Shown here: positions 1-7,870 of the stretch, one piece after another | Layout: the number at the start of each line of letters is the position of its first letter | How positions within the stretch are numbered: the stretch's first letter is position 1 | Assembly: GCA_001917125.1 (NCBI GenBank) | Contig: MNTU01000028.1 | Coordinates: forward strand, 1-22,573 | Direction of reading: 5' to 3' | Length of the DNA: 22,573 bases | Source: Azospirillum sp. 47_25 | GTDB taxonomy: Bacteria; Pseudomonadota; Alphaproteobacteria; RF32; CAG-239 | Made by a program: the position numbers and the translations under genes | The notes under the pieces: model-generated | Databases searched by the model: none | Told to the model about the DNA's origin: nothing | The model's input: only the letters and a program-made list of their open reading frames with translations

Positions 1-129
1 AATTAAGGCTAGGTCTTGATTCATATCTATGAGGCTGGTGTCAGAGGCGACCGCCGTATCTGCATGAAAGAATGCGCCGGCAGGCAGCAGAGCCGCGGCA
101 AGAGCAACAGAGCAGGAAAGACGTCTCAT
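1..129 (-). CDS. Secreted protein of unknown function, N-terminal fragment
   Basis: The first 43 codons of a gene that runs off the left edge, read leftward from an ATG at 129. The start is well placed: AGAGG at 136-140 lies six bases upstream of the ATG, and a consensus-like promoter sits further up. The N-terminus is a typical Sec signal peptide: basic MRR, a hydrophobic Ala/Leu-rich core (SVALAAALLPAGAFF), then small residues suitable for cleavage around AVA-SD (about residue 29). The product should therefore be exported to the periplasm or beyond. No cysteine stands in a lipobox context. Too little of the mature chain is visible to assign a family. Confidence 0.7.
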   Translation of the reverse strand, partial: MRRLSCSVALAAALLPAGAFFHADTAVASDTSLIDMNQDLALI

Positions 130-164
130 GATACACCTCTATAACTAATTCAAAGCCTGTTCTC

Positions 165-193
165 AGATTAGCAGATTTGCCAAACTTTGTCAA
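165..193 (-). promoter_or_regulatory. Sigma-70-type promoter for the secreted-protein gene
   Basis: On the minus strand, TTGACA (188-193, a perfect -35 match) is separated by 17 bases from TAATCT (165-170). Transcription would start about 25-30 bases upstream of the ATG at 129, leaving a short leader containing the AGAGG ribosome site. The hexamers are seen directly; activity is inferred. Confidence 0.6.
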
Positions 194-272
194 TACTATA
201 TGGATGTCGGCTTTTTTTTTATCCAAAGAGGCGAAGACCATAATTTATATCGGCAGTTTAAATGCAAAAGAC

Positions 273-300
273 TTGCGAAAAATTTTTTTTGCGCTATCTT
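273..300 (+). promoter_or_regulatory. Candidate promoter of gltX
   Basis: TTGCGA (273-278), a 16-base AT-rich spacer containing a run of eight T, then TATCTT (295-300). It is correctly oriented and ends 40 bases before the gltX ATG. The rest of the 130-340 intergenic stretch holds the divergent promoter at 165-193 and AT-rich sequence, with no further gene. Confidence 0.45.
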
Positions 301-340
301 GAACACAATGTTTAAAATGAATGAATTAAAGGTGTTAAAA

Positions 341-1774
341 ATGAAAACTCGTACCCGTTTTGCTCCCAGCCCGACCGGTTATATGCACATCGGCAACCTC
401 CGCACGGCGCTTTATGAATATTTGATAGCCAAAGCTGCCGGCGGCGATTTTGTCCTCCGGATTGAAGATACCGACCAGAAACGTTTTGTCGAAGGGGCTA
501 CCGACATTATTTATGCAACGCTGAAACGTGTAGGAATGAATTGGGATGAAGGTCCAGACATCGGCGGTAATTACGGTCCTTACGTTCAGTCGGAACGGAA
601 AGCGATTTATGCCGAATATGCTCATAAGCTGGTTGATTTGGGCGGGGCTCATTATTGTTTTTGCGCGGCGTCTGAAAACGACGACGCTGACGAAGAAAAT
701 GCCATTCCGGTCAAATTTAAAGATCCCTGCAAACTGCTGAGTGTGGAAGAAGCCCGCAAACGGATTGCCGCCGGCGAAAAATTTGTCGTCCGTCAAACCA
801 TCAACAAAACCGGAAAATCAAAATTCCATGATGTTGTTTACGGCGATATTGAAATCGATTATGACGATTTGGATGAAGGCGTCCTGCTGAAATCAGACGG
901 TTTCCCCACTTATAATTTTGCCAACGTGGTTGACGATCACCTGATGGAAATCACTCACGTTGTCCGCGGCAACGAATATATTTCTTCCACCCCGAAATAT
1001 AATCTCATTTATGAATCTTTCGGCTGGACGCCGCCGGTTTACGTTCATGTGCCGCAGGTAATGAAAGATGCCCAGCATAAGCTGAGCAAACGCAACGGCG
1101 ATGCTTCTTTCCAGGATTTGGTTGCCAAAGGTTATCTGCCCGAAGCCGTTTTGAACTATATTGCCCTGCTGGGGTGGAACCCGGGAACCGAGCAGGAAAT
1201 TTTCTCGCTTGAAGAACTGAAACAAGTCTTTACCGCCGAACGGCTGAACAAATCTCCGGCTATTTTTGACCTTGCCAAATTGACCTGGATGAACGGCTGT
1301 TACATTCGTGCGCTGCCGGCGGAAGAGTTTCATAAACTGGCTCAGCCTTTTTACCGTCAGGTATTGACCCGCCGGGTAAACGAGGAAGAGCTCAGCAAGG
1401 TTCTTCAGTCGCGAATTGAAGTTTTAAACGATATCCCGGCACAAATTGACTTTATTGAACAGGTTCCTGAATTTCCGACCGAACTTTACAGTAACAAGAA
1501 AATGAAGTCCGATGCCGAAATTGCCAAGACATCACTGGCCTATGCCGCCGAAGCTCTGGAAAAACAGGCGGACTGGAGCAATGAGGCTCTGTTTGAAACG
1601 CTTAAGGCACTGGCTGCGGAAAAGGGATTAAAAAACGGACAGATTCTGTATCCGGTTCGCATTGCCCTGAGCGGTAAGGAAACCACACCCGGCGGAGCCA
1701 CTGAGCTGGCAGTCGTTCTCGGTAAGGAAGAAACCCTGAACCGTATCCGTACGGCATTGTCTAAATTGAATTAA
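341..1774 (+). CDS. gltX: Glutamyl-tRNA synthetase
   Basis: Class I aminoacyl-tRNA synthetase that charges tRNA-Glu with glutamate in the cytosol (ATP + Glu + tRNA). The 477-residue length is normal for bacterial GluRS. Hallmarks: FAPSPTGYMHIGNLRTALYEY-type N-terminus with the HIGH-like motif HIGN at residues 16-19, and KLSKR (247-251) as the KMSKS loop, followed by NGDASF. The C-terminal third is the helical anticodon-binding region. The frame is open upstream to position 200, but the ATG at 341 is chosen because the TAAAGGTG ribosome site precedes it at 327-334 and the family's conserved N-terminus begins right there. Many alphaproteobacteria carry two GltX paralogues, one able to charge tRNA-Gln for the amidotransferase route; which type this is cannot be told from sequence alone. 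The gene is monocistronic, with a strong terminator immediately downstream. Confidence 0.97.
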   Translation: MKTRTRFAPSPTGYMHIGNLRTALYEYLIAKAAGGDFVLRIEDTDQKRFVEGATDIIYATLKRVGMNWDEGPDIGGNYGPYVQSERKAIYAEYAHKLVDLGGAHYCFCAASENDDADEENAIPVKFKDPCKLLSVEEARKRIAAGEKFVVRQTINKTGKSKFHDVVYGDIEIDYDDLDEGVLLKSDGFPTYNFANVVDDHLMEITHVVRGNEYISSTPKYNLIYESFGWTPPVYVHVPQVMKDAQHKLSKRNGDASFQDLVAKGYLPEAVLNYIALLGWNPGTEQEIFSLEELKQVFTAERLNKSPAIFDLAKLTWMNGCYIRALPAEEFHKLAQPFYRQVLTRRVNEEELSKVLQSRIEVLNDIPAQIDFIEQVPEFPTELYSNKKMKSDAEIAKTSLAYAAEALEKQADWSNEALFETLKALAAEKGLKNGQILYPVRIALSGKETTPGGATELAVVLGKEETLNRIRTALSKLN

Positions 1775-1792
1775 TTCTGCCGGACAGCTTAA

Positions 1793-1820
1793 AAAAGGCG
1801 TTCCCGAGAGAACGCCTTTT
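1793..1820. terminator. Bidirectional rho-independent terminator, gltX / MFS transporter
   Basis: Perfect stem GGCGTTC (1797-1803) / GAACGCC (1810-1816) with six-base loop CCGAGA, flanked by A-run 1793-1796 and T-run 1817-1820. It therefore ends in U-tracts on both strands and serves the convergent genes gltX (+) and the MFS gene ending at 1835 (-). Confidence 0.85.
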
Positions 1821-1834
1821 CTGTTGTCTTATTG

Positions 1835-3103
1835 TTATTTGGCGCGCGGTGCATTGTCTGTGGCCAAATCGCTGAATGCGTTGGTCGGTGCCGTCGGAAT
1901 TGGCTGGGTCGGCGTAACGTTCAGATAGTTAATCTCCGGTTTTTGTTTAATATGTCTGAGCGTGAAAGCAATAAACAAAGCCGGAATCAGCGAAAATGAC
2001 GCAATGAAAAACCATGAACCGAACAGGCTCATACCGGCGGAAACCAAAATAGGCCCAAGAATCAGTCCGAGATTCTGGGTCAGAATCAGCATACTGCTGG
2101 CACTTATTCTTTCATCGTCGGTTACCAGGTCGTTAATATGCGAAACCGAAATCGGATACAGCGTAAAAGTACCGCAGCCGATGAGAATGGTGGAAACAAT
2201 CAAATACCAGCCGCCTTTGAGCACCAGAAAATTAGCCGCCGGCGCAGCAATAACCAACAGAGCGGAAATACCGATTAAAACATGGCGCCGATCCATTTTG
2301 TCCGATAATTTTCCGAACGGCAGTTGAGCCAGCATGCCGCCCATAACGCCCCAAAACATGAAAATGGAAACGTTTTTCAGACTCAGGCCTATCTCGGTGG
2401 CATAAATGGTTCCCAACATATAAAATGTTCCGACCAAAATGCCGCTGGCAATACAGCAGATAAAGCCGACCGGCGAAATGGCATAAGCCTTGCGGAAGTC
2501 CATGGACTTGTGGTTTTCAATTACCGGAGCGCTGAGCTTGGTCAGCGAAACCGGCATCATGGCCAGCGAGAATAAAATCGAAATAATGATGTACAGCAAC
2601 AAACCCGAAGGGTCGGGAATATTCAGAAAAAGCTGCCCCAGAGCGGCGCCGAGATAAGACGTGACCATATACACCGACATCACCATACCGCGGTTTTTGT
2701 TAGTGGCTTTGGTGTTAATCCAGCTTTCCAGACACATGCTGGTTCCGCCGATGCAGTATCCTTCCAAAAAACGCAGCAGGGCCCAATACAGCCGGTCGGT
2801 TGAAAATGAATGCGCCAGCACAAAAATCGACAGCATGGACGCAAAAGCCCCGAAAGCCCGGATATGTCCGACCTTGTTGATAATGCCGGATGCACTGAAT
2901 GAAGCGACGACACAACCCAGATAATACATGGCCAGAATCAAACCGGCAATGCTGGTCGGCGTTTCCAATTGTTTGAGTTTCAATGCGAAGACCGAGCCCA
3001 GGGAGGCATAGCTGCAGCAGATAAACATAGTGGCCGCAAACAGGGCTGTCAGCGGGTAGATGACATTTTTCAAAGAAGAGGTGAATTGTTTTAACCTAAC
3101 CAT
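1835..3103 (-). CDS. MFS transporter, YcaD/UMF2-like (paralogue 1)
   Basis: A 422-residue major facilitator superfamily protein with about 12 hydrophobic membrane segments, placed in the inner membrane. After membrane segment 4 it carries CLESWINTKATNKNRGMVMS and then YLGAALGQLFL. This matches the arrangement I know from YcaD-type transporters (ESxx...NRG...YYVGTFLGQLL). The substrate is unknown. The motif after segment 2 (NKVGHIRAF) and the FGKLSDKMDRR motif of the second half fit MFS motif A. The C-terminal cytoplasmic tail contains NVTPTQPIPTAPTNAF, shared almost exactly with the neighbouring paralogue at 3178-4476. The upstream gene stops 74 bases away and a separate promoter is visible between them. 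The ribosome site is weak (a GGA about 10 bases before the ATG). Confidence 0.85.
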   Translation of the reverse strand: MVRLKQFTSSLKNVIYPLTALFAATMFICCSYASLGSVFALKLKQLETPTSIAGLILAMYYLGCVVASFSASGIINKVGHIRAFGAFASMLSIFVLAHSFSTDRLYWALLRFLEGYCIGGTSMCLESWINTKATNKNRGMVMSVYMVTSYLGAALGQLFLNIPDPSGLLLYIIISILFSLAMMPVSLTKLSAPVIENHKSMDFRKAYAISPVGFICCIASGILVGTFYMLGTIYATEIGLSLKNVSIFMFWGVMGGMLAQLPFGKLSDKMDRRHVLIGISALLVIAAPAANFLVLKGGWYLIVSTILIGCGTFTLYPISVSHINDLVTDDERISASSMLILTQNLGLILGPILVSAGMSLFGSWFFIASFSLIPALFIAFTLRHIKQKPEINYLNVTPTQPIPTAPTNAFSDLATDNAPRAK

Positions 3104-3136
3104 TTTTTTATTCCGAGTCCAAATTCAAACGAGGTG

Positions 3137-3164
3137 ACTATAGCTGTTTAAAAAATTAAATCAA
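3137..3164 (-). promoter_or_regulatory. Candidate promoter between the two MFS genes
   Basis: On the minus strand, TTGATT (3159-3164), a 16-base spacer, then TATAGT (3137-3142). It lies in the 74-base gap and would drive the downstream MFS gene separately from its paralogue. A short inverted repeat ACCTG-TTT-CAGGT (3166-3178) adjoins the -35 hexamer and overlaps the stop codon of the upstream gene. Confidence 0.45.
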
Positions 3165-3177
3165 TACCTGTTTCAGG

Positions 3178-4476
3178 TTAATGCTTCTTTATCTGAAACA
3201 GCTCTTTAGCCTTGTCCAGCAGTGTGTCGTTATGAGCCAGCTCGTGAAAAACATGCGTCGGTGCCGTCGGCATCGGATCGGTCGGCGTAACGTTGATGTA
3301 ATTGACCCGCGGGTGGAAAGTGATGAAATGCAGGGCAAATAGGATGAACAGTCCGGCAAAGACCGAGTAGGCCAAAACAAAACTCAGGTCGCCGAAGTGC
3401 TGCATCAGCATTGAAATCAGAACCGGTCCGCCGATCATGCCGAGACTTTGCAGTAAAATCAGCAGCCCGCTGGCCCGCACCCGTTCGGCGTCGGCAATTT
3501 TATCGTTAACGTGCGAAACGCAGATCGGATAAAGCACAAAAGTTCCGCAGCCCAGAACAAAGGCCGAAACGGCAACGGCAGTGTGTCCTTCATGAATAAA
3601 ATACTGCGTCCACGGTGCGGTCAGAAAAAGCACGCCGCAAATCCACAGCATCACAAACCGTCTGTCTGTCCGGTCAGACAGGCGCCCGACCGGAAGCTGG
3701 GCAAACATGCCGCCCAAAACGCCGAAAAACATGAAAAGGGAGGTTTGTTCGACCGACAGGCCGTTATTGGCGGTATATATCGGGCCGAGCGTGTAAAAAA
3801 TGCCGACGAAAATGCCGCTGACCACACAGCCGACCACACCTTCCGGACTGACTTTATATAAACGGGAAAGTGACATCGAGCGATAAACGGTAATATCCGG
3901 CGTCGGCAGAGCGGTGAGAGAAACAGGCACCAAAGCAATGGAAAACAGAACGGAAACCGTAACATAAATCGTGACGCCGTTTTGTGTCGGAATGTTAAGC
4001 AGAAGCTGCCCCAGCGAAGAACCGAGATAGGTCGTTATCATATACAGAGACATGATTGTGCCGCGATTGTCATTATTCGCCCGCGTGTTGAGCCAGCTTT
4101 CCAGACACATCATCGCCGACCCCAGGCAATAGCCTTCAAACAGCCGCAAAATTCCCCAAAACAGAGGATTCTGCGAATAAAAATGCATCAAAACCAATGC
4201 CGAAAAAATTGAGATATAACTGGAAAAAGCCCGGATATGCCCGGCTTTGTTGATAATGTGGTAAGCACTCAGTGCCGCCAGCACATAACCGGCATAATAG
4301 GCGGACAAAACCAGTCCGGCCGTTCCGGTCGAAATGCCGTTTTGCGCCATTTTGAGCGAAAGATAAGACGTCAACAGGGCATAGGCGCAGCAGGTGAGGG
4401 CGGTTCCCAGAAAAAAAGCGCTCAAAGGCGAAACCAGAGCTTTAAGATGTTCCAGGCGAAGGATTAGGGGTTTCAT
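3178..4476 (-). CDS. MFS transporter, YcaD/UMF2-like (paralogue 2)
   Basis: A 432-residue, 12-segment major facilitator transporter, clearly homologous to the gene at 1835-3103 along its whole length. Shared stretches include IINKAGHIRAF, LEGYCLGSAMMCLESWLNTRA, NRGTIMSLYMITTYLGSSLGQLLLNIP, LPVGRLSDRTDRR and the tail motif NVTPTDPMPTAPTHVF. The two genes look like an old tandem duplication: differences are spread evenly and both frames are intact. It has about 15 extra C-terminal residues (LLDKAKELFQIKKH) absent from its partner. Probable inner-membrane efflux or uptake protein; the substrate is not inferable. No strong promoter was found in the 65 bases upstream, so it may be co-transcribed with the quinone reductase gene that ends there. 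Confidence 0.85.
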   Translation of the reverse strand: MKPLILRLEHLKALVSPLSAFFLGTALTCCAYALLTSYLSLKMAQNGISTGTAGLVLSAYYAGYVLAALSAYHIINKAGHIRAFSSYISIFSALVLMHFYSQNPLFWGILRLFEGYCLGSAMMCLESWLNTRANNDNRGTIMSLYMITTYLGSSLGQLLLNIPTQNGVTIYVTVSVLFSIALVPVSLTALPTPDITVYRSMSLSRLYKVSPEGVVGCVVSGIFVGIFYTLGPIYTANNGLSVEQTSLFMFFGVLGGMFAQLPVGRLSDRTDRRFVMLWICGVLFLTAPWTQYFIHEGHTAVAVSAFVLGCGTFVLYPICVSHVNDKIADAERVRASGLLILLQSLGMIGGPVLISMLMQHFGDLSFVLAYSVFAGLFILFALHFITFHPRVNYINVTPTDPMPTAPTHVFHELAHNDTLLDKAKELFQIKKH

Positions 4477-4541
4477 GCGAATTCTCTGCAGGTTATTTCT
4501 GCGCCCATAATAATCGGTGAGGTTTAATAAATTGATAATGT

Positions 4542-5090
4542 TCAGCCGAAAATTTGCTGCAGGTGCCGGCGCAGATTTTCCTTGAACGTCTCAATCTGCG
4601 GATTTTTAACCACATTATAACAGGCAAAGCTCGGCAACTGCTGCATACCGATATATTTCTGTGCCAGATGAAAACCGATCAGTGCTTCGTCACAACTGCG
4701 CCCGTCAAAAAATTTGTCTTTATTGCCGAAAGCTTCCTCCGGAGCGTTCCAGGTTGTTGACAGCATATATTTTTTGTCGGTCAGATGCCCGCCGCGTCCG
4801 TATTCTGGCGCCCGGACATAAAAAACACCGATTTGAAAAACGTCTTCCATGTATTTTTTCAGCAAAGCCGGAGCAGCAAACCAAAAAACCGGCATCTGGT
4901 AAATGATGACGTCGGCTTCCAGAAATTTGCGGCGCTCCTCTTCCGTTTCATAGCCGTCTTTCAAAACGGATATTTGAATTTCAAATTTGTCTTTAAGTTC
5001 TTCCCGCATAACCTCAACCATTGTCTGATTGAGGTGTCCCGGGCTGCTTTCATAAGTATCGTGTCCGTTGATAATCAGCAGTTTTGGCAT
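4542..5090 (-). CDS. mdaB: NAD(P)H-dependent quinone/flavin oxidoreductase, MdaB-like
   Basis: A 182-residue flavodoxin-fold (Flavodoxin_2 family) enzyme. MdaB proteins use NADPH and bound FAD for two-electron reduction of quinones, limiting redox cycling in the cytosol. Recognised by LLIINGHDTYESSPGHLNQT at the N-terminus (phosphate-binding strand-loop), DVIIYQMPVFWFAAPALLKKYMEDVF in the middle, and KKYMLSTTWNAPEEAF, all of which match MdaB order. The C-terminus ends in HLQQIFG, as MdaB ends in HLVEIFG. It is about ten residues shorter than the E. coli protein. A good ribosome site (AAGGGGGAC) precedes the ATG by five bases. It is transcribed away from the Mla-like operon from back-to-back promoters. 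Confidence 0.88.
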   Translation of the reverse strand: MPKLLIINGHDTYESSPGHLNQTMVEVMREELKDKFEIQISVLKDGYETEEERRKFLEADVIIYQMPVFWFAAPALLKKYMEDVFQIGVFYVRAPEYGRGGHLTDKKYMLSTTWNAPEEAFGNKDKFFDGRSCDEALIGFHLAQKYIGMQQLPSFACYNVVKNPQIETFKENLRRHLQQIFG

Positions 5091-5122
5091 ATTGTCCCCC
5101 TTTGTCTGAATCTGCTTTTACA

Positions 5123-5150
5123 AAGATAGGGCAATTTTTCTTGAAATCAA
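5123..5150 (-). promoter_or_regulatory. Promoter of the mdaB-like gene
   Basis: On the minus strand, TTGATT (5145-5150), 16-base spacer, TATCTT (5123-5128). The -35 hexamer lies inside a perfect inverted repeat (TCTTGA-AA-TCAAGA, 5139-5152), so a repressor or activator bound there would directly affect this promoter. Confidence 0.55.
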
Positions 5151-5168
5151 GAGCCTTTAGTCTTGAAA
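5139..5168. promoter_or_regulatory. Candidate operator: inverted repeat plus repeated half-site
   Basis: Between the divergent mdaB and mlaE promoters lies the perfect inverted repeat TCTTGA-AA-TCAAGA (5139-5152). Its left part, TCTTGAAA (5139-5146), recurs at 5161-5168, exactly 22 bases away, or about two helical turns. The first copy covers the mdaB -35 and the second covers the mla -35 (TTGAAA, 5163-5168). The pattern is seen directly; binding by a regulator is inference, and no regulator gene is adjacent. Confidence 0.35.
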
Positions 5169-5190
5169 CAACAGCTTTTGCTTATATAAT
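5163..5190 (+). promoter_or_regulatory. Strong promoter of the Mla-like operon
   Basis: TTGAAA (5163-5168), 16-base spacer, perfect TATAAT (5185-5190). A transcript would begin near 5197. This makes the upstream GTG at 5203 almost leaderless and supports the GTG at 5221 as the operon's first start. Confidence 0.65.
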
Positions 5191-5220
5191 ATAACCAGTT
5201 TTGTGAAGCAGGAAAAGAAC

Positions 5221-6330
5221 GTGGAACCGCAGATAACTTATCAAACCGGCAGCAAGAGCCTGATTGTCCGCCTGAGCGGAGATTTTCAGTCCTATGACGC
5301 CGCTGAAAAAACTGAATTGCCGCCGGAACTGACGCCGGATACATCGGTCAGCTTTGAGGCCGCGGAACTCGGACGCTGGGATTCGACTTTGGTCGTTGTC
5401 TTGTTTCAGCTGGCGTTGCTCTTTGAACGGCGGCAATTTGCTGTTGACTGGAGCGGCCTGCCGCCCAACCTGCATGAACTGCTTCGTCTTGCCCTGACCA
5501 AAAACGTAAAACCGCCCCTGGAACCGGAAACAAAAACGGACTTTCTGGAAGCGCTGGGCGGCTGGGGAATAAATACCGGCGGCCGGATAAAAAAAGGTTT
5601 TCGTTTCTGCCGCGAGGTTTTGTCTTCTTTCGGACGGCTGCTTGCCGGACGGGCGGTTATGCGCCGGGTCGATTTCCTTTTTGCGCTGGAAGCCGGAAGT
5701 TACAAGGCCTGCGGCATTGTGGCCGTTGTCAGTTTTATGGTCGGGCTGATTCTGGCTTATGTCGGTTCTATTCAGTTGCAGAATTTCGGGGCACAGATTT
5801 ATGTTGCCAGCCTGGTTGCCATCGGCATGACCCGCATTATGGGGGCAATCATGGCCGGAATTGTAATGGCCGGACGTACCGGAGCCTCCTATGCCGCCAC
5901 TATCGGCACCATGCAGGTTAACGAAGAAATTGACGCTCTGAAAACCATGGGCGTCCCGACGACGGATTTTCTCGTTCTGCCTCGTTTGGCGGCGCTGATT
6001 GTTACGCTGCCGTTACTGACGCTGCTGTCTGACGTTATGGGAATAATCGGCGGTGCGGTTGTCGGCGTGTTGACATTGGGCATCCCTTGGCAGGAATATT
6101 GGAAATATACTTATAATGCGCTGACGCTGAATAATTTCTGGCTCGGTATTTTTCACGGATTCGTCTATGGCTGGATTATTTCCCTCTGTGGCTGTTATTA
6201 TGGCATTTACAGCGGACGGAATGCGGATTCGGTCGGTGTTGCCACCACCAATGCCGTGGTTTCATCCATTGTCTGGATGATTGTTGTTACCGGCTTCCTG
6301 ACGGTTTTCTTTCAGGAGGTTAACATATGA
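5221..6330 (+). CDS. mlaE: MlaE-type lipid ABC transporter permease with N-terminal STAS-like domain
   Basis: Inner-membrane permease of an MCE/Mla-type phospholipid transporter, 369 residues. The first ~95 residues look like a STAS domain (as in MlaB) fused ahead of the permease; the remainder is the MlaE fold. Recognisable parts are FRFCREVLSSFGRLLAGRA, then GLILAYVGSIQLQNFGAQIYVASLV, then GRTGASYAATIGTMQVNEEIDALKTMG, the most conserved signature of the family. The fused architecture fits the absence of a separate mlaB gene. Start choice: the frame extends to a GTG at 5203, but only the GTG at 5221 has a ribosome site (AGGAAAAG from 5210, seven bases away). It overlaps mlaF by four bases (ATGA). 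Confidence 0.92.
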   Translation: MEPQITYQTGSKSLIVRLSGDFQSYDAAEKTELPPELTPDTSVSFEAAELGRWDSTLVVVLFQLALLFERRQFAVDWSGLPPNLHELLRLALTKNVKPPLEPETKTDFLEALGGWGINTGGRIKKGFRFCREVLSSFGRLLAGRAVMRRVDFLFALEAGSYKACGIVAVVSFMVGLILAYVGSIQLQNFGAQIYVASLVAIGMTRIMGAIMAGIVMAGRTGASYAATIGTMQVNEEIDALKTMGVPTTDFLVLPRLAALIVTLPLLTLLSDVMGIIGGAVVGVLTLGIPWQEYWKYTYNALTLNNFWLGIFHGFVYGWIISLCGCYYGIYSGRNADSVGVATTNAVVSSIVWMIVVTGFLTVFFQEVNI

Positions 6331-7094
6331 ACAAAGCCTGTCCCAAAATCATAGGCAAGAACCTCACCGTCGCTTACGGCGATTATGTTTTGTTGCAGCA
6401 TGCCGATTTTACCGTTAATCAGAGTGATGTCTTTATCATTATGGGAGCCAGCGGCGGCGGTAAAAGCAGCCTGCTGCGGGTGCTGACCGGACTGATGCCT
6501 CCGGCAGAAGGTGAAGTCATCGTTGACGGCGAAAACTTTTCCGGAGGCGATGCCGCCGTCCGAGACAAAGTTATGCGCCGCTGCGGCATCCTTTACCAGA
6601 GCGGCGCGCTGTTCAGTTCAATGACGCTGGGTGAAAATGTCGCGCTGCCTTTGCAGCAATATACCGATTACTCGCCCCGCCTGATAAAAGAACTGGTTGA
6701 TTTGAAACTGGCTCTGGTCGGCTTGGGCGGCTTTAACGATTTCTATCCTTCCGAAATCAGCGGCGGCATGAAAAAGCGGGCCGGACTGGCCCGGGCTTTG
6801 GCTCTTGATCCTGAAATCCTTTATTTCGACGAGCCGTCCGCCGGGCTTGATCCGGTCAGCTCCCGGCATCTGGACGATTTGATTTTGGATATTAACCGCA
6901 GTTTGGGAACAACCCTGGTGATTGTTTCTCATGAACTGGCATCTATTTTTGCCGTCGGCAGCAATTCGATTTTTCTTGATTCCGAAACCAAAAGCATCAT
7001 CGGCCGCGGCAATCCGAAAGAGCTGGTAAAAAATCCGCCGAATGAAACCGTTTATAATTTTTTGACCCGGGGAGGGGAAGAACATGGTTCGTAA
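6327..7094 (+). CDS. mlaF: MlaF-type ABC transporter ATP-binding protein
   Basis: A 255-residue cytosolic ATPase that powers lipid movement through the MlaE permease. Walker A GASGGGKSS (residues 40-48), Q-loop Q91, ABC signature SGGMKKRAGLARAL (from 145), Walker B ILYFDEP (164-170) with catalytic Glu169, D-loop SAGLDP, and switch His202 are all present. The Met-Lys in the signature (SGGMKKR rather than SGGQ) is typical of MlaF/TtgA-type ATPases. A strong AGGAGGT ribosome site (6314-6320) precedes the ATG, which overlaps the mlaE stop. Its 3' end overlaps mlaD by 11 bases, so the genes are translationally coupled. Confidence 0.95.
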   Translation: MNKACPKIIGKNLTVAYGDYVLLQHADFTVNQSDVFIIMGASGGGKSSLLRVLTGLMPPAEGEVIVDGENFSGGDAAVRDKVMRRCGILYQSGALFSSMTLGENVALPLQQYTDYSPRLIKELVDLKLALVGLGGFNDFYPSEISGGMKKRAGLARALALDPEILYFDEPSAGLDPVSSRHLDDLILDINRSLGTTLVIVSHELASIFAVGSNSIFLDSETKSIIGRGNPKELVKNPPNETVYNFLTRGGEEHGS

Positions 7095-7869
7095 ACCGAA
7101 TAAAACAATGATCGGATTGTTTCTGTTGCTGGGCAGCGCTGTTTTTGTTTTTATTCTGGGCGTTTATGTCAAACGCGTTTTCTTTCCTGACAACAGCAAT
7201 GTCGTGGTTATGTATTTTCAGGAATCCATCAAAGGGCTGAATGTCGGTTCTTCGGTCGTTTTTCAGGGGGTGGAAATCGGTAAAGTGTCACGGATAGATT
7301 TGGTTGCCGATATGGAAAATCTCACTTTCAGCATACCTGTTTATGTAAACCTCGACGTCTCCAAAACCTTTGTTGCCGGGCAGGACGGATATCGCAACCG
7401 TAAAGAGGTTCTGGACGCGCTTATCAAAAAAGGCCTGCGGGCACGGCTCACGGCGCAGAACTACTTGACCGGGCAGCTGATGATTGAGTTGGCCATGCTG
7501 CCGGAAACACCCGTCTCCATGGAAGCGGAACCCGCGGACAAGGATATCCTCCAGATACCGACCGTCTTGTCGCCGCTGGGCGAATTGTCCAGAGGGCTGC
7601 AGAATATTCCCTTTAAAGACATTGCCGACAAATTCAGCCACATGGCCGATTTGTTCAATACCCAGATTCCGATTATTCTGCCGCAGATAACCGAAATAAC
7701 CACAAATCTGAACCGGCTTTTGAACAATAATTCCCGCTTGTCAACCGAAGCGCTGACCAACTTCAACCGCACTTTGATTGAAGTCGGCGCCGCCGCACGT
7801 TCTTTCCGCGATTTGTCTGATTATCTGGAAAGACATCCGGAAGCGCTTCTGCGGGGAAAAGGAGAATAA
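7084..7869 (+). CDS. mlaD: MlaD-type MCE-domain substrate-binding protein
   Basis: A 261-residue protein with a single N-terminal membrane anchor (about residues 9-29) followed by a periplasmic MCE domain (about 40-125). The domain shows the family pattern VVMYFQESIKGLNVGSSVVF then QGVEIGKVSRIDL. In known systems MlaD assembles as a hexameric ring on MlaE and forms the lipid channel. The C-terminal third is predicted helical (FKDIADKFSHMADLFNTQIP, then LNRLLNNNSRLSTEALTNFN), as in MCE proteins that extend beyond the ring. Starts within the end of mlaF; the lipoprotein gene begins two bases after its stop codon. Confidence 0.93.
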   Translation: MVRKPNKTMIGLFLLLGSAVFVFILGVYVKRVFFPDNSNVVVMYFQESIKGLNVGSSVVFQGVEIGKVSRIDLVADMENLTFSIPVYVNLDVSKTFVAGQDGYRNRKEVLDALIKKGLRARLTAQNYLTGQLMIELAMLPETPVSMEAEPADKDILQIPTVLSPLGELSRGLQNIPFKDIADKFSHMADLFNTQIPIILPQITEITTNLNRLLNNNSRLSTEALTNFNRTLIEVGAAARSFRDLSDYLERHPEALLRGKGE

Positions 7870-7870
7870 A

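Noticed and set aside
200..340. N-terminal extension of gltX by 47 codons in the same open frame.
   Set aside because: GluRS begins just before the FAPSPTG motif, the ATG at 341 has a ribosome site, and the extension covers the proposed promoter.
3166..3178. ACCTG-TTT-CAGGT hairpin as a terminator between the MFS genes.
   Set aside because: The stem is only five base pairs, the loop is three bases, and the T-run on the minus strand is ten bases away. It is kept only as a note beside the promoter.
1835..4476. One of the two tandem MFS genes as a decaying pseudogene.
   Set aside because: Both frames are full length with intact MFS motifs and no internal stop or frameshift.
4477..4541. A promoter directly upstream of the second MFS gene (3178-4476).
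   Set aside because: AT-rich stretches occur, but I found no -35/-10 pair with acceptable spacing. Co-transcription from the mdaB-like promoter is as likely.
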